Shown here: one piece after another, positions 8,726 through 17,208 of the stretch
Position numbering within the stretch: position 1 is the first letter of the stretch
How the letters are laid out: each line of letters opens with the position of its first letter
NCBI GenBank assembly: GCA_038205395.1
Contig: JBBRBX010000010.1
Location: 7,987-71,986 of the forward strand
DNA: 64,000 bases
Source of the DNA: Fredericiella sp038205395
GTDB taxonomy: Bacteria > Chloroflexota > Anaerolineae > Caldilineales > Caldilineaceae
Direction of reading: 5' to 3'
Notes under the pieces: generated by a model
Databases searched by the model: none
What the model saw: the letters and a program-made list of their open reading frames with translations, nothing else
Told to the model about the DNA's origin: nothing
Made by a program: the position numbers and the translations under genes

Positions 8726-9172
8726 CTACTCTTGAGGAGGTGACTGCTGCAGACAGCCGCTGCACCAACCAAAAATCACCACATGGTTGGCGTCAGCGAC
8801 AAAATAGAATTGATCTTCAAGCTGCTGGATCACGGGCGCAAGCATTGTTTGGGGGAATTCAAAGGAACGGCCGCAAGTGCGGCAGATGGCATGGTGATGG
8901 GGGCCATGGGTGCGCAGAGCATAGTGCACGGCGCTGGTCCCCATATCAGCCTCCGTAACCAACTCAAGTTCTTTGAGCAGGTCCAAAGTGCGATACACCG
9001 TGGCAACGTTGATGTAGGCGCTTACCTTTTGCACGACAGCGTATATGTCCTCAGCCGTGAAATGACCGGAAATAGTTTCGATCGCTTCCAGGATAATTGC
9101 CCGCTGCGGCGTCACGCGTATACCGCGCGACTTTAGTTCTTCAACAAGTTGGACTTGACCTGACATAGGCAA
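8726..9172 (-). CDS. Fur-family metalloregulator (Zur-like)
   Basis: 148 residues. An N-terminal winged helix (RGIRVTPQRAIILEAI, then VATVYRTLDLL) is followed by the dimer domain with HGPHHHAICRTCGRSFEFP and a closing CSGC pair, which together give the structural CxxC...CxxC zinc site. In this family metal-loaded dimers repress uptake genes. The adjacent metal-uptake operon in the same direction makes Zur (or Mur) the likeliest type. The TTG at 9172 has AGGAG ten bases upstream; the ATG at 9166 is the alternative start. Confidence 0.92.
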   Translation of the reverse strand: MPMSGQVQLVEELKSRGIRVTPQRAIILEAIETISGHFTAEDIYAVVQKVSAYINVATVYRTLDLLKELELVTEADMGTSAVHYALRTHGPHHHAICRTCGRSFEFPQTMLAPVIQQLEDQFYFVADANHVVIFGWCSGCLQQSPPQE

Positions 9173-9284
9173 GCGCGTTCATTCTCCTGGTTATAAGCGT
9201 AAAAACCGGCTCGGCAACTGAGATCCAAATGCGCACTCGCTGCCTGATGACCATACTAGTATACCAGACGGAAAAAGATAGCCA

Positions 9285-10145
9285 ATGACAAATCCTTTGC
9301 AAAACACACTCTTTGTCCCTATTCGCCCCGATCTGAAGCTGCATGTGCTGCACTGGCCGGCGGGCGGCAAACCGTTTGTGCTCCTGCACGGGCTGGCCTC
9401 CAATGCACGCACCTGGGACGCCGTGGCTCGTCACCTGCAAACAGCCGGCCATGCCGTCTATGCCGTCGACCAGCGCGGCCACGGTTTCAGCGACAAACCC
9501 GACGACGGCTATGACTTTGCCACCATAACAGCGGATTTAGCGCAGCTATGCGACCAACTGGAACTTGAACAGCCCATTATCGCCGGCCAGTCATGGGGCG
9601 GCAATGTGGTGCTCGAATTCGGCGCCCGCTACCCCCAGCGTGCAGCGGGGCTTGTGATGGTGGACGGCGGCTTTCTTGATCTGCAATCTCGGCAAGGAGT
9701 CACTTGGGAGCAGATTGCCGACCAACTGCGCCCGCCGCAGCTGGCAGGCGCGCCGCGCCGCCAGCTGCAGGAACGGATGGCGATGTGGCATCCAGACTGG
9801 AGCAGCGAAGGCATTGAGGCTACATTGGGTAATTTCGAAACGTTGGAAGATGACAGTGTCCGTCCCTGGCTGACGCTTGAGCGCCACATGCGCATTTTGC
9901 GGGCGCTGTGGGATCAGCGCCCGCAGCAGCTTTATGGCCAGGTGGCGGCGCCCGTCCTCATTGCGGCTGCCGAAGATGACGGCAACCCGGAATGGATGGC
10001 CGTCAAACAAAGCCAGGTGGCGGCTGCGGCAGAGCAACTGCCGCATGTTACGGTCGAGTGGTTTGCCGACACCGCACACGATATTCACGTGCACAGGCCG
10101 CAAGTGCTGTCGGCATTAATATTGGATTGGAGCAGCCGTTTATGA
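9285..10145 (+). CDS. Alpha/beta hydrolase
   Basis: 286 residues with the alpha/beta-hydrolase core. The oxyanion motif is LLHGLASNARTWDAV, the nucleophile elbow is IIAGQSWGGN (Ser), an acid is found in the AEDDGNPEW loop, and the catalytic His lies in FADTAHDIHVHRP. The cap region is short and helical. Many enzyme types share this fold and the substrate cannot be given. It overlaps the next gene by ATGA (10142-10145), which suggests translational coupling. Confidence 0.88.
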   Translation: MTNPLQNTLFVPIRPDLKLHVLHWPAGGKPFVLLHGLASNARTWDAVARHLQTAGHAVYAVDQRGHGFSDKPDDGYDFATITADLAQLCDQLELEQPIIAGQSWGGNVVLEFGARYPQRAAGLVMVDGGFLDLQSRQGVTWEQIADQLRPPQLAGAPRRQLQERMAMWHPDWSSEGIEATLGNFETLEDDSVRPWLTLERHMRILRALWDQRPQQLYGQVAAPVLIAAAEDDGNPEWMAVKQSQVAAAAEQLPHVTVEWFADTAHDIHVHRPQVLSALILDWSSRL

Positions 10146-11239
10146 TCGCATCACCATCCAGCCAATTGTCCGGCGCCGGCGGCCCGGTGATCCTGTTGGG
10201 GTCCGGCGAGACAGCGCCCTCGGCGCAAAAGATTTTCCACCAGATCTTTGCTACGCTCGCCGACAGAGGCGAAAAAGTGCGTCTGGCTATCTTGGAAACG
10301 CCGGCAGGCTTTGAGCCGAATTCGGGCTATGTGGCGGAGCAGGTAGCACTTTTTGTCAAAAAGCGGCTGCAAAACTTTGCGCCGGCTGTCACCATCATAC
10401 CCGCGCGCAAGCGTGGCACCGCCTACAGCCCGGATGATCCGGCTTTGGCGGCCCAACTGCATGACGCCAGCGTGATCTTTATGGGGCCGGGCAGCCCCAC
10501 CTATGCGGTGCGACAGCTGCGCCAGTCGCTGGTTTGGGAAACCGCGCGCGCCTGCCAGCGCCAAGGCGCCGCGCTGATGCTTTCCAGCGCTGCGACACTG
10601 GCCGCCAGCCGCTGGACACTCCCCGTATACGAAATCTACAAGGCAGGCGCCGATCTGTATTGGCAGCCTGGTCTCGACTTCTTTGCCGATTTTGGTCTCT
10701 CCCTGCTGCTCGTCTCGCACTGGAACAACAGCGATGGCGGCGCCACCTTTGACACCTCGCGCTGCTATATCGGACAGGAACGCTTTGCTGCTCTACTGGA
10801 TATGATTCCCGACCCACCGTCCGCCTATACACTAGTAGGCTTGGACGAAAATACGGCGCTGACTCTCGATCCCGATGCCAGGCTGTGCACAGTCATTGGC
10901 GTAGGCGAGATAACTGTCATACGCCAGGGTGAAACGCTCCGTTATGCCGCCGGCGAAGAATTCCCCGTGCAAAAACTGGGTGACTTCCAGCCGCTGCAAG
11001 GTCCAGCGGCCATTGACAGCCAGCTGTGGCAGACGGTCGCCACCGCCCGTGAAGATGCCGCCAGAGCGCGTGCGGCGCTGCCACAGCCCGATGCACAAGT
11101 TCTGACCCTGCTCGATTTGCGTGCAGCCGCACGCGCAGATCAAAATTGGGCGGAGTCGGACCAGCTGCGAACAGAGATAGCCCGCCTGGGCTGGCGGGTG
11201 CTGGACACTGCCACCGAACAGCAGTTGGAACCACTGTAA
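10142..11239 (+). CDS. Class-I amidotransferase/peptidase-S51-like protein with CysS-type C-terminal helix domain
   Basis: 365 residues. Residues 1 to about 290 resemble the peptidase S51/cyanophycinase-like fold: GPVILLGSGETAPSAQK, then IFMGPGSPTYAVRQLR, then LMLSSAATLAASRWT, where Ser takes the nucleophile position. The last 60 residues (LDLRAAARADQNWAESDQLR, then LGWRVLDT) look like the tail of cysteinyl-tRNA synthetase, which in CysS packs against the anticodon. The product is not CysS itself, as no HIGH or KMSKS motif is present. It is coupled to the upstream hydrolase. Role unknown. Confidence 0.75.
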   Translation: MIASPSSQLSGAGGPVILLGSGETAPSAQKIFHQIFATLADRGEKVRLAILETPAGFEPNSGYVAEQVALFVKKRLQNFAPAVTIIPARKRGTAYSPDDPALAAQLHDASVIFMGPGSPTYAVRQLRQSLVWETARACQRQGAALMLSSAATLAASRWTLPVYEIYKAGADLYWQPGLDFFADFGLSLLLVSHWNNSDGGATFDTSRCYIGQERFAALLDMIPDPPSAYTLVGLDENTALTLDPDARLCTVIGVGEITVIRQGETLRYAAGEEFPVQKLGDFQPLQGPAAIDSQLWQTVATAREDAARARAALPQPDAQVLTLLDLRAAARADQNWAESDQLRTEIARLGWRVLDTATEQQLEPL

Positions 11240-11275
11240 TCTACGATATAAAAAACATCAACATAGGAGTCAGCA

Positions 11276-12454
11276 CTACTTCTGCGGCAGATCGCCGGCG
11301 CGGCGGATGGCCTGCGCGCCGAAGCGGGCGCGCAGGGCCTGCATAGCGGCGTCCAGCCGCTCTTCCCGCTCGTTGGGCTGGTCAAACAATGTGCGCTGGC
11401 TGGGCCTGTCATGCAAACTGCTGACCCCGACGCCGATCAACCGCACCGGTCGCCTGCCCCACTCACGCGCAAAAAGCTGTAAAGCCGCTGCGCTGATGGC
11501 TTCCGCATCATCCGTGGGGGCGGCCAGCGTCACCTGCCGCGTGATGGTTGTAAAATCCGGCCAGCGCAGTTTGAGTTTGACTGTCGTTCCTGCCAGGCTC
11601 TTTGCTTTGAGGCTGTGGCTCACCTCCGCGGCTTGTTGGCGCAGCGTGCGCCGCAGCGCTTCGCCATCTTCCACATCGTGCGCAAACGTCGTTTCCTGGC
11701 TGACGGATTTGCGCTCATGTTCGGTGATGACGGGACGATCATCCAGCCCGACCGCGTGGCGAGCAAAGTCGTAGCCATTCTTGCCGAAATGATACACCAG
11801 GTCCGCTTCCGGCCAGCGCGCCAGTTCGCCGATGGTTTCAATGCCAAAGCTGGCCAGCCGCTGCGCCGTCTTGGGGCCAATGCCCCAAAGCGCAGCACAT
11901 GGGAGCGGCGCCAAAAAGGCGGCCTCCTGCCCCGGCTCCACCACCTGAATGGCGTTGGGTGGGCCATCGCCGCTCGCGCCTTCTTTCCCTACATTGTTGG
12001 CGATTTTGGCGACCAGTTTGTTGCCGGCTACGCCCAGCGAACAGGGCAACTGCAGTTCACAGCGGATTGTCGCTTGCAGTTGGTGTGCAATTTGCTCCGC
12101 CGGCTCACTGCGCTCGCTGACGTCGAGAAATGCCTCATCGATAGAAAGCTGCTCGACCAGCGGCGTAATAGCATATAGACGCGCCATCACCTGGCGCGAG
12201 ACGGCAGAATAGGCGCCGTGGCGTGTGGGGACAATGAGCAAGCCTGGGCACAGCCGCAGCGCCTGGCTCATCGGCATCGCCGAATGGACGCCGCGGCGGC
12301 GCGCAGGATAGGAGCAGGAGGCTACGACGCCGCGGCTGTCGGGCCGGCCGCCGACAGCAAACGACTTGCCCGCCAGCGACGGGTCGCGCAGCTCTTCCAC
12401 AGCGCAGAAGAACGCATCGAGATCAAGATGAAGAATTTTGCGTGCGGGTGACAT
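11276..12454 (-). CDS. dinB: DNA polymerase IV (Y family)
   Basis: About 392 residues. Catalytic acids are in ILHLDLDAFFCAVE and LSIDEAFLDVS. The thumb helix-hairpin-helix reads LWGIGPKTAQRLASFGI. The little-finger domain follows, and near the C-terminus SQRTLFD fits the beta-clamp binding motif QxxLF. It would carry out error-prone translesion synthesis. The ATG at 12454 is used; an in-frame TTG at 12472 is possible. Lies 33 bp downstream of the FAH gene on the same strand and is convergent with the S51-like gene. Confidence 0.95.
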   Translation of the reverse strand: MSPARKILHLDLDAFFCAVEELRDPSLAGKSFAVGGRPDSRGVVASCSYPARRRGVHSAMPMSQALRLCPGLLIVPTRHGAYSAVSRQVMARLYAITPLVEQLSIDEAFLDVSERSEPAEQIAHQLQATIRCELQLPCSLGVAGNKLVAKIANNVGKEGASGDGPPNAIQVVEPGQEAAFLAPLPCAALWGIGPKTAQRLASFGIETIGELARWPEADLVYHFGKNGYDFARHAVGLDDRPVITEHERKSVSQETTFAHDVEDGEALRRTLRQQAAEVSHSLKAKSLAGTTVKLKLRWPDFTTITRQVTLAAPTDDAEAISAAALQLFAREWGRRPVRLIGVGVSSLHDRPSQRTLFDQPNEREERLDAAMQALRARFGAQAIRRAGDLPQK

Positions 12455-12487
12455 ATCAGCGAGGCCGATCAACAGGCCGGGCGTCTG

Positions 12488-13354
12488 CTACACGCCCACA
12501 ATGCGCGTGCGCAGAATGCCGATTTCGTCGATCTCCGCTTCAACCACATCATCTGCTTGCAGATACTTGGGTGGCGTAAAGCCCAGCCCCACACCTGAAG
12601 GCGTACCGGTGCAGACAATCGTACCCGCTTCCAAAGTCATTCCCAGCGAGAGGAACTCGATCAGCGCCGGCACATCAAAAATCAAGTCGCTGACGCTGGA
12701 CAGTTGGCGCTGTTCGCCGTTGACGCGCAGCCGCACCGTGAGCGCCGCCGGGTCCGCTATCTCGTCCGCCGTTACAATCCAGGGGCCAAGCGGACAACTG
12801 CCATCCAAACTCTTGCCTTTGAAAAACTGCTGATGCCGCGCTTGCAGGTCGCGCGCCGAGATGTCGTTAGCCACGGTGTAGCCAAAGACGTAGGAGAGCG
12901 CCTCTTGGCGAGGGATATTTTTGCCGCTGCGGCCGATGATAAAGGCCAACTCCACCTCATAGTCGAGTTCGGCAGTGACGGCGGGGTCCAGCACAAAGTC
13001 GTCCTCAGGGCCGGCAACCGCGGTCACAGCCTTGGTGAAGATCACCGGTGCGCTGGGCAATTTTGGCTCGCGCCCGCGCGCGCGATCCGATTCGATGGCG
13101 TGGGCGACGTAGTTAAGACCCACACAGACGACATTCTGGCGCGGGCGGGGGATAGGGGGCAACAGCAGTACGCTGTCGAGAGGCTGCCAGTGCCTGGCGG
13201 CAGCCACAAATTGCGCGGTCTGCGCCAGGCCTTCCGTACCGCTGTCGATCAAAGCAAGCATATCCGGGGCAACCTCGTCCAGCGCCACCACCTCATGCTC
13301 ACGTACAGCGCCCAGGTGAACACCTTGCGCATCCTGAAAAGTAACCAGCCGCAT
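12488..13354 (-). CDS. Fumarylacetoacetate hydrolase family protein
   Basis: 288 residues. Typical FAH-fold motifs are visible: VVCVGLNYVAHAIE, PVIFTKAVTAVAGP, the metal-binding ELDYEVELAFIIG (two Glu and one Asp), GYTVANDISARDLQ and GTIVCTGTPSGVGLG. Family members cleave or isomerise acyl-pyruvates and related 2-oxo acids using Mg2+; examples are 5-oxopent-3-ene-1,2,5-tricarboxylate decarboxylase and acylpyruvase. Start ATG 13354 has AGGAGAA close upstream. The pathway is not shown by neighbours, which are dinB and an epimerase. Confidence 0.92.
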   Translation of the reverse strand: MRLVTFQDAQGVHLGAVREHEVVALDEVAPDMLALIDSGTEGLAQTAQFVAAARHWQPLDSVLLLPPIPRPRQNVVCVGLNYVAHAIESDRARGREPKLPSAPVIFTKAVTAVAGPEDDFVLDPAVTAELDYEVELAFIIGRSGKNIPRQEALSYVFGYTVANDISARDLQARHQQFFKGKSLDGSCPLGPWIVTADEIADPAALTVRLRVNGEQRQLSSVSDLIFDVPALIEFLSLGMTLEAGTIVCTGTPSGVGLGFTPPKYLQADDVVEAEIDEIGILRTRIVGV

Positions 13355-13413
13355 ACTTTCTCCTAACCGTGATTGCTGAAAGTCATTGCTAAAAAGTCAC
13401 TGTGATTGCTTGG

Positions 13414-14352
13414 CTAAACGTTTAAGCGGGTGAAGGCCTCGATGGTCGCCGCTACACCTTCCGCCAGCGGCGTTTCATACACATGCGTCGCATAGTGGCG
13501 GAGCGCGCTGTCGTCACAGCCAATCGGAAAGGGCAGCAGTGTGTCGGCACAAGTAATTGTCACGCCGGGACGCTGAGCCATGATAGTCAAGGCCACATCG
13601 GCCACAGCTACCGGCGCCGTGCCTAGGTTAAACGCAAATGCACCCGCACTCGGCTCTTCCGCGGCAGCGATAAACTGCTGTGCCACATCCGATGCATATT
13701 GGAACTGCATTGTACCACCAAAATTGATGTGGCAATCCTCTCCGCGTGCAGCCGCCAACATCGCTTTGGTCGGGTCACTGGTTAACCCTTGGTCGCGTCC
13801 CAGACCATAAATTGTATAGGGGCGCAAAGCAACACTGGCGATGCCGTAGTCGTTCCAGTAAATTTGCGCCGTCTGCTCATTGGCAATTTTGTAGACGCCA
13901 TAGAGCGTCTGCGGCGCATAGGGCGCCGCGTGCGCCAGCAAGCCGGGTGGATAGAGTTCAGGCGGGCCATAGACGGCAATCGAGGAAGCGTAAGCCACCT
14001 GCCGCACCCCAGCCTGCCGGGCCGCCTCAAAAATGTTGACAGTGCCAGTGACGTTCACCTGCGCACCCAGCGGCGGGTTAGCGCGGCAGAAAGGAACCTG
14101 CAAAGCTGCCAGATGCACCACGTGCGTTACGCTGTGCTCGGTAAACGCCGCCAGCACCTGCCGGCTGTCGGTAAGGTCGCCGTGCACAAAGGTGATTTCG
14201 GCCTGCTGCCTGCGGCTGAGCAGCAGATCAAGGCGATGGCGGTCATCGCTCAGATCAAAACAGACCGCCCGTTTGCCGGCGTGCTGAAGATGAAAGAGCA
14301 CCCAGGCACCAATACAGCCCATCCCGCCGGTGATAAGATAGACGTCGATCAT
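13414..14352 (-). CDS. NAD-dependent epimerase/dehydratase
   Basis: 312 residues of the extended short-chain dehydrogenase type. The cofactor loop is LITGGMGCIGAWV, followed by an acid that should bind the NAD ribose (CFDLSDD), and the active site is ASSIAVYG with the Tyr-x-x-x-Lys of LYGVYKIANE. Members act on nucleotide sugars or related compounds. The ATG at 14352 is preferred: AGGA is upstream, and extending the frame adds 62 residues without similarity. The segment just downstream (13355-13413) has short repeated GTGATTGCT units, of no clear meaning. Confidence 0.88.
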   Translation of the reverse strand: MIDVYLITGGMGCIGAWVLFHLQHAGKRAVCFDLSDDRHRLDLLLSRRQQAEITFVHGDLTDSRQVLAAFTEHSVTHVVHLAALQVPFCRANPPLGAQVNVTGTVNIFEAARQAGVRQVAYASSIAVYGPPELYPPGLLAHAAPYAPQTLYGVYKIANEQTAQIYWNDYGIASVALRPYTIYGLGRDQGLTSDPTKAMLAAARGEDCHINFGGTMQFQYASDVAQQFIAAAEEPSAGAFAFNLGTAPVAVADVALTIMAQRPGVTITCADTLLPFPIGCDDSALRHYATHVYETPLAEGVAATIEAFTRLNV

Positions 14353-14509
14353 TGCGTTGTCCTGTTCCTGGTGACGCGCATTGCGCCGCGGCTTGGCGGC
14401 TTGTAGAAAAGCAGCACATGGCGCATTGTACACGGGATTGGCTCCGCTGTGAATCCGCCCCCCAAAACGCAAAGAGAGGCCGGCAACGGATAGAGCGCCG
14501 CCTGATTCA

Positions 14510-14539
14510 TTGCGCAACCGCCACAATAAGCGGTACAAT
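14510..14539 (+). promoter_or_regulatory. Probable promoter of the DUF1638 gene
   Basis: TTGCGC (14510-14515), an 18-base spacer, then TACAAT (14534-14539), about 50 bases ahead of the start. An AAGGAG ribosome-binding site lies at 14574-14579. Read by eye as a sigma-70-like promoter. Confidence 0.45.
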
Positions 14540-14589
14540 GTGTCGAGCGAAGATCATCAACAGGGAGAGATCAAGGAGCGCTTACTGCC

Positions 14590-15327
14590 ATGGCCCGTTA
14601 TATTGCTTTGACCTGCGAAGCGCTGGCGCGTTCGGTCTATGCCGCCGCCGCCACCAGCCCCCACACGGTCAGTGTGCGTTTGTTCAAACAGGGGCTGCAT
14701 AACCGGCCCAAGGGACTGCGCGCCACCCTGCAGGACGAAATCGATGCCATCGAACCGGGTAGTTGCGACGCCATCCTGCTCGCCTACGGCATGTGCGGCA
14801 CAGCCACGGTCGGGCTGAAGGCGCGCCAGGCGCCGCTGGTGCTGCCGCGCGCTCATGACTGCATCACCCTCTATCTTGGCTCGCGTGAACGCTACAACGA
14901 GGAGTTTTTGAGCCACCCCGGCACCTACTGGTACAGCCTCGACTATATGGAGCGGCAGGAGCCGGGCGCCAGCGTCGCATTGGGCGCGGCGGGCATCGGC
15001 GACGACGAAGAACAGTATGCGCAGTATGTACAGAAATACGGCCAGGAAACGGCCGACATGCTCATCGAAGAAATCCGCAGTTGGTCACGCCACTATACGC
15101 GTGCGGCGTATATCGATCTTGAAATCAGCGACGGCGGCGTCTACGCCGAACGGGCACAGGCCAAAGCCGAAAAAGAGGGCTGGATCTTTCAGCGCATGGC
15201 AGGGAACACCCGCCTTATGCACATGCTGGTGCACGGCGAATGGCCGGCGGAGGAGTTCCTCGTCGTAACAGCCGGCCAGGCCATCGCCCAAAGCTACAAC
15301 GAAAGCATCGTCAAAGCAGCCGGCTAA
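14590..15327 (+). CDS. DUF1638 family protein
   Basis: 245 residues matching DUF1638 by the stretches LAYGMCGTATVGLKA, PLVLPRAHDCITLYLGSRERY and HPGTYWYSLDYMER. The conserved Cys, His and Asp suggest a metal or cofactor site. In many genomes DUF1638 genes lie near corrinoid-dependent methyltransferase genes, but no corrinoid gene is next to it here. It ends in a 4-bp convergent overlap with the dehydrogenase gene at 15324. Biochemical role unknown; family call strong. Confidence 0.88.
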   Translation: MARYIALTCEALARSVYAAAATSPHTVSVRLFKQGLHNRPKGLRATLQDEIDAIEPGSCDAILLAYGMCGTATVGLKARQAPLVLPRAHDCITLYLGSRERYNEEFLSHPGTYWYSLDYMERQEPGASVALGAAGIGDDEEQYAQYVQKYGQETADMLIEEIRSWSRHYTRAAYIDLEISDGGVYAERAQAKAEKEGWIFQRMAGNTRLMHMLVHGEWPAEEFLVVTAGQAIAQSYNESIVKAAG

Positions 15328-16304
15328 TACCCCAGCTCTTTGTCCACCAGGTTGGGCATGGCGCGTCCGGCAGCAGCGGCGTTCAACAATTCAGCCAGCG
15401 CCGCCACGCGCAGCTTTTCAAAGTTCTGCAGCCAGCCGCCGCGATGGGGCGTCATCACGACGTTGTCCAATTCTTGAAACGGGAAATGCGACGGATAGGT
15501 GCTGCTGCGCTCTGCTTCGCCCTCCGGATATTGATACCACACATCGATGCCCGCGCCACGGATGCGCCGGTCAGCCAGCGCCGTGTACAGTGCCTCCTCA
15601 TCGATCACCGGCCCGCGCCCCACATTGACCAGAAGGCAATGGTCGGGCAGCAGCGCCAGCTCTTTGGCGCCCAGCAATCCCTCCGTCTCGTTGGTGTGCG
15701 GCAGCAGGCAGATCAACACGTCCGCTTGCGGCAGTAGTTCCGCCAGATGCGCCACACTGTAGAGGGCGACGCCATCCTGCTGCGGCGTCTCCGGCTCGTG
15801 ACGGCGCACGCCGATGACATGCATCCCTAACGCCTGGCATACGGGCGCCAGCCGGCGGCCAATCGCTCCGTAGCCTAACACCACTGCCGTCTTGCCGGGA
15901 AAGGTGCCGGTGGGATACATCTCGTCATCCCACTGCCAGTTACCCTGGCGCAGCCGCCGATCCAGCGCTGCGACATGGCGGGAGGCAGCCAGCAAAAGCG
16001 CCAAGGCCATCTCGGCGGTGGAGACATCGTTAAAATGCAGATTGTGCAGGGTGACATCCGGATAGCGGCGCAGCAGCGTCTGGGTGGCGAACGGCACACC
16101 GGCAAAGGGCACAATCACCGCTTGCAGGCCAGGGCTGCATGCAAACTGTTCCTCAGTCACACCACCGCCGACAAGAATGTCCGTTTCCTCCGGCTGCGCC
16201 TCTGCCGGCGCGGCGCTCAGCCGCACACTGTCCACTACCAGCGGGCGAAGCTGTTCCAATGTGTCAGGTGCGGGAAGGGCAGGGAAATATACGGTAAGCG
16301 TCAT
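15324..16304 (-). CDS. D-isomer-specific 2-hydroxyacid dehydrogenase
   Basis: 326 residues. NAD-binding loop VLGYGAIGRRLAPV, a substrate-binding Arg in LLVNVGRGPVIDEEAL, a catalytic Glu nearby, and the catalytic His in VVMTPHRGGW. The order of a split catalytic domain around a central Rossmann domain fits the family (phosphoglycerate, glyoxylate or lactate dehydrogenases). The C-terminus is short and lacks an ACT domain, so it is not the long type of SerA. Substrate unknown. Confidence 0.9.
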   Translation of the reverse strand: MTLTVYFPALPAPDTLEQLRPLVVDSVRLSAAPAEAQPEETDILVGGGVTEEQFACSPGLQAVIVPFAGVPFATQTLLRRYPDVTLHNLHFNDVSTAEMALALLLAASRHVAALDRRLRQGNWQWDDEMYPTGTFPGKTAVVLGYGAIGRRLAPVCQALGMHVIGVRRHEPETPQQDGVALYSVAHLAELLPQADVLICLLPHTNETEGLLGAKELALLPDHCLLVNVGRGPVIDEEALYTALADRRIRGAGIDVWYQYPEGEAERSSTYPSHFPFQELDNVVMTPHRGGWLQNFEKLRVAALAELLNAAAAGRAMPNLVDKELGY

Positions 16305-16403
16305 CAGTAACCTTTCTGGTGGTATTTATCCGCCCATTATGCCAGAAAAACGACCTGACGCCGAAGAATGAAAAGGCGAGCAAGCGCAGACAGGGAGACA
16401 TGT

Positions 16404-17147
16404 CTACCCGCTAGCCGCCTCGCGGCGCAGTTGTTCCAACCACCAGTTGATGCGCGCAGGAATCCACTGATCCAACTGCGGCCAGGGCACGAGCAGGTCG
16501 CGCTCCACGACAAAGCGCCGGCTGAACTGCATGGTGGGCAGAAAGGCATGACGGCGCAGAAAGGCTGCTGCACGCGCATCGTCGCCGGGCTGCAGATCGA
16601 TTGCATCGGCATACTGCTCCTTGACAAGCACACCACCCTCGCCGGCCTCACGCGCAGCATCTTTGATGACAAAGTGCAGTACACGCTCCAGACAGATGGC
16701 TTCGGGTGCAAAGGCGTGCTTGCCGGGCTGCGCATAAACCAAGGGCCGGTCACCCGCGCAGGCCAGACGACCGCCGGGCAAGGTCATGGCCGAATAATCG
16801 CCATGCCAACTAGCCTCCGCCCAAACCAGATGGCCGGCCGCGTCCACATAGCTCCACACATGCTCTAACTCGTACAGGTGGCCGATGTCCCAGTCCCACC
16901 AGATCGCATACTCAATGGCGGTTGCCCAGGGTGGCGTCAGCTCCTGCGTCATGCGGCGCGGGTACGAAAGTGAATCCGCCTCCACGTGGAAGACCGTCAC
17001 GCCCACCGCCAGCGGCAGAAACGGCTCCGCGGCATCAAACAGGATAATGGGTGCATAGCGCGCTGCCAGCGCCAGGTCGGCATCTTCCTGCGCCGTGCGC
17101 GGAAGTTGATCGCCCGCCGGCTGTTTCGCTGCTCCGTTTTGCGTCAT
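16404..17147 (-). CDS. Uncharacterised protein with a YAPIILFDxxEPFLP motif
   Basis: 247 residues, soluble, no signal peptide. The motif region near residue 33 (YAPIILFDAAEPFLPL) and the later block with DWDIGHLYELEHVWSYVD, VWAEASWHG and YAQPGKHAF recall proteins annotated as Vps62-like, though I am not sure of the link. It has many Trp, His and Asp residues, which could form a metal or sugar site. The ATG at 17147 has GGAG seven bases upstream. It is the last gene of the sugar ABC operon, 61 bp after the second permease, so a role in handling the imported sugar is a guess. Confidence 0.6.
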   Translation of the reverse strand: MTQNGAAKQPAGDQLPRTAQEDADLALAARYAPIILFDAAEPFLPLAVGVTVFHVEADSLSYPRRMTQELTPPWATAIEYAIWWDWDIGHLYELEHVWSYVDAAGHLVWAEASWHGDYSAMTLPGGRLACAGDRPLVYAQPGKHAFAPEAICLERVLHFVIKDAAREAGEGGVLVKEQYADAIDLQPGDDARAAAFLRRHAFLPTMQFSRRFVVERDLLVPWPQLDQWIPARINWWLEQLRREAASG

Positions 17148-17208
17148 CAGCAATCTCCCTGCTCAGTCCTCTTCTTACAGTTGCGCCCTGCAATCCGGCC
17201 GGCACAGA

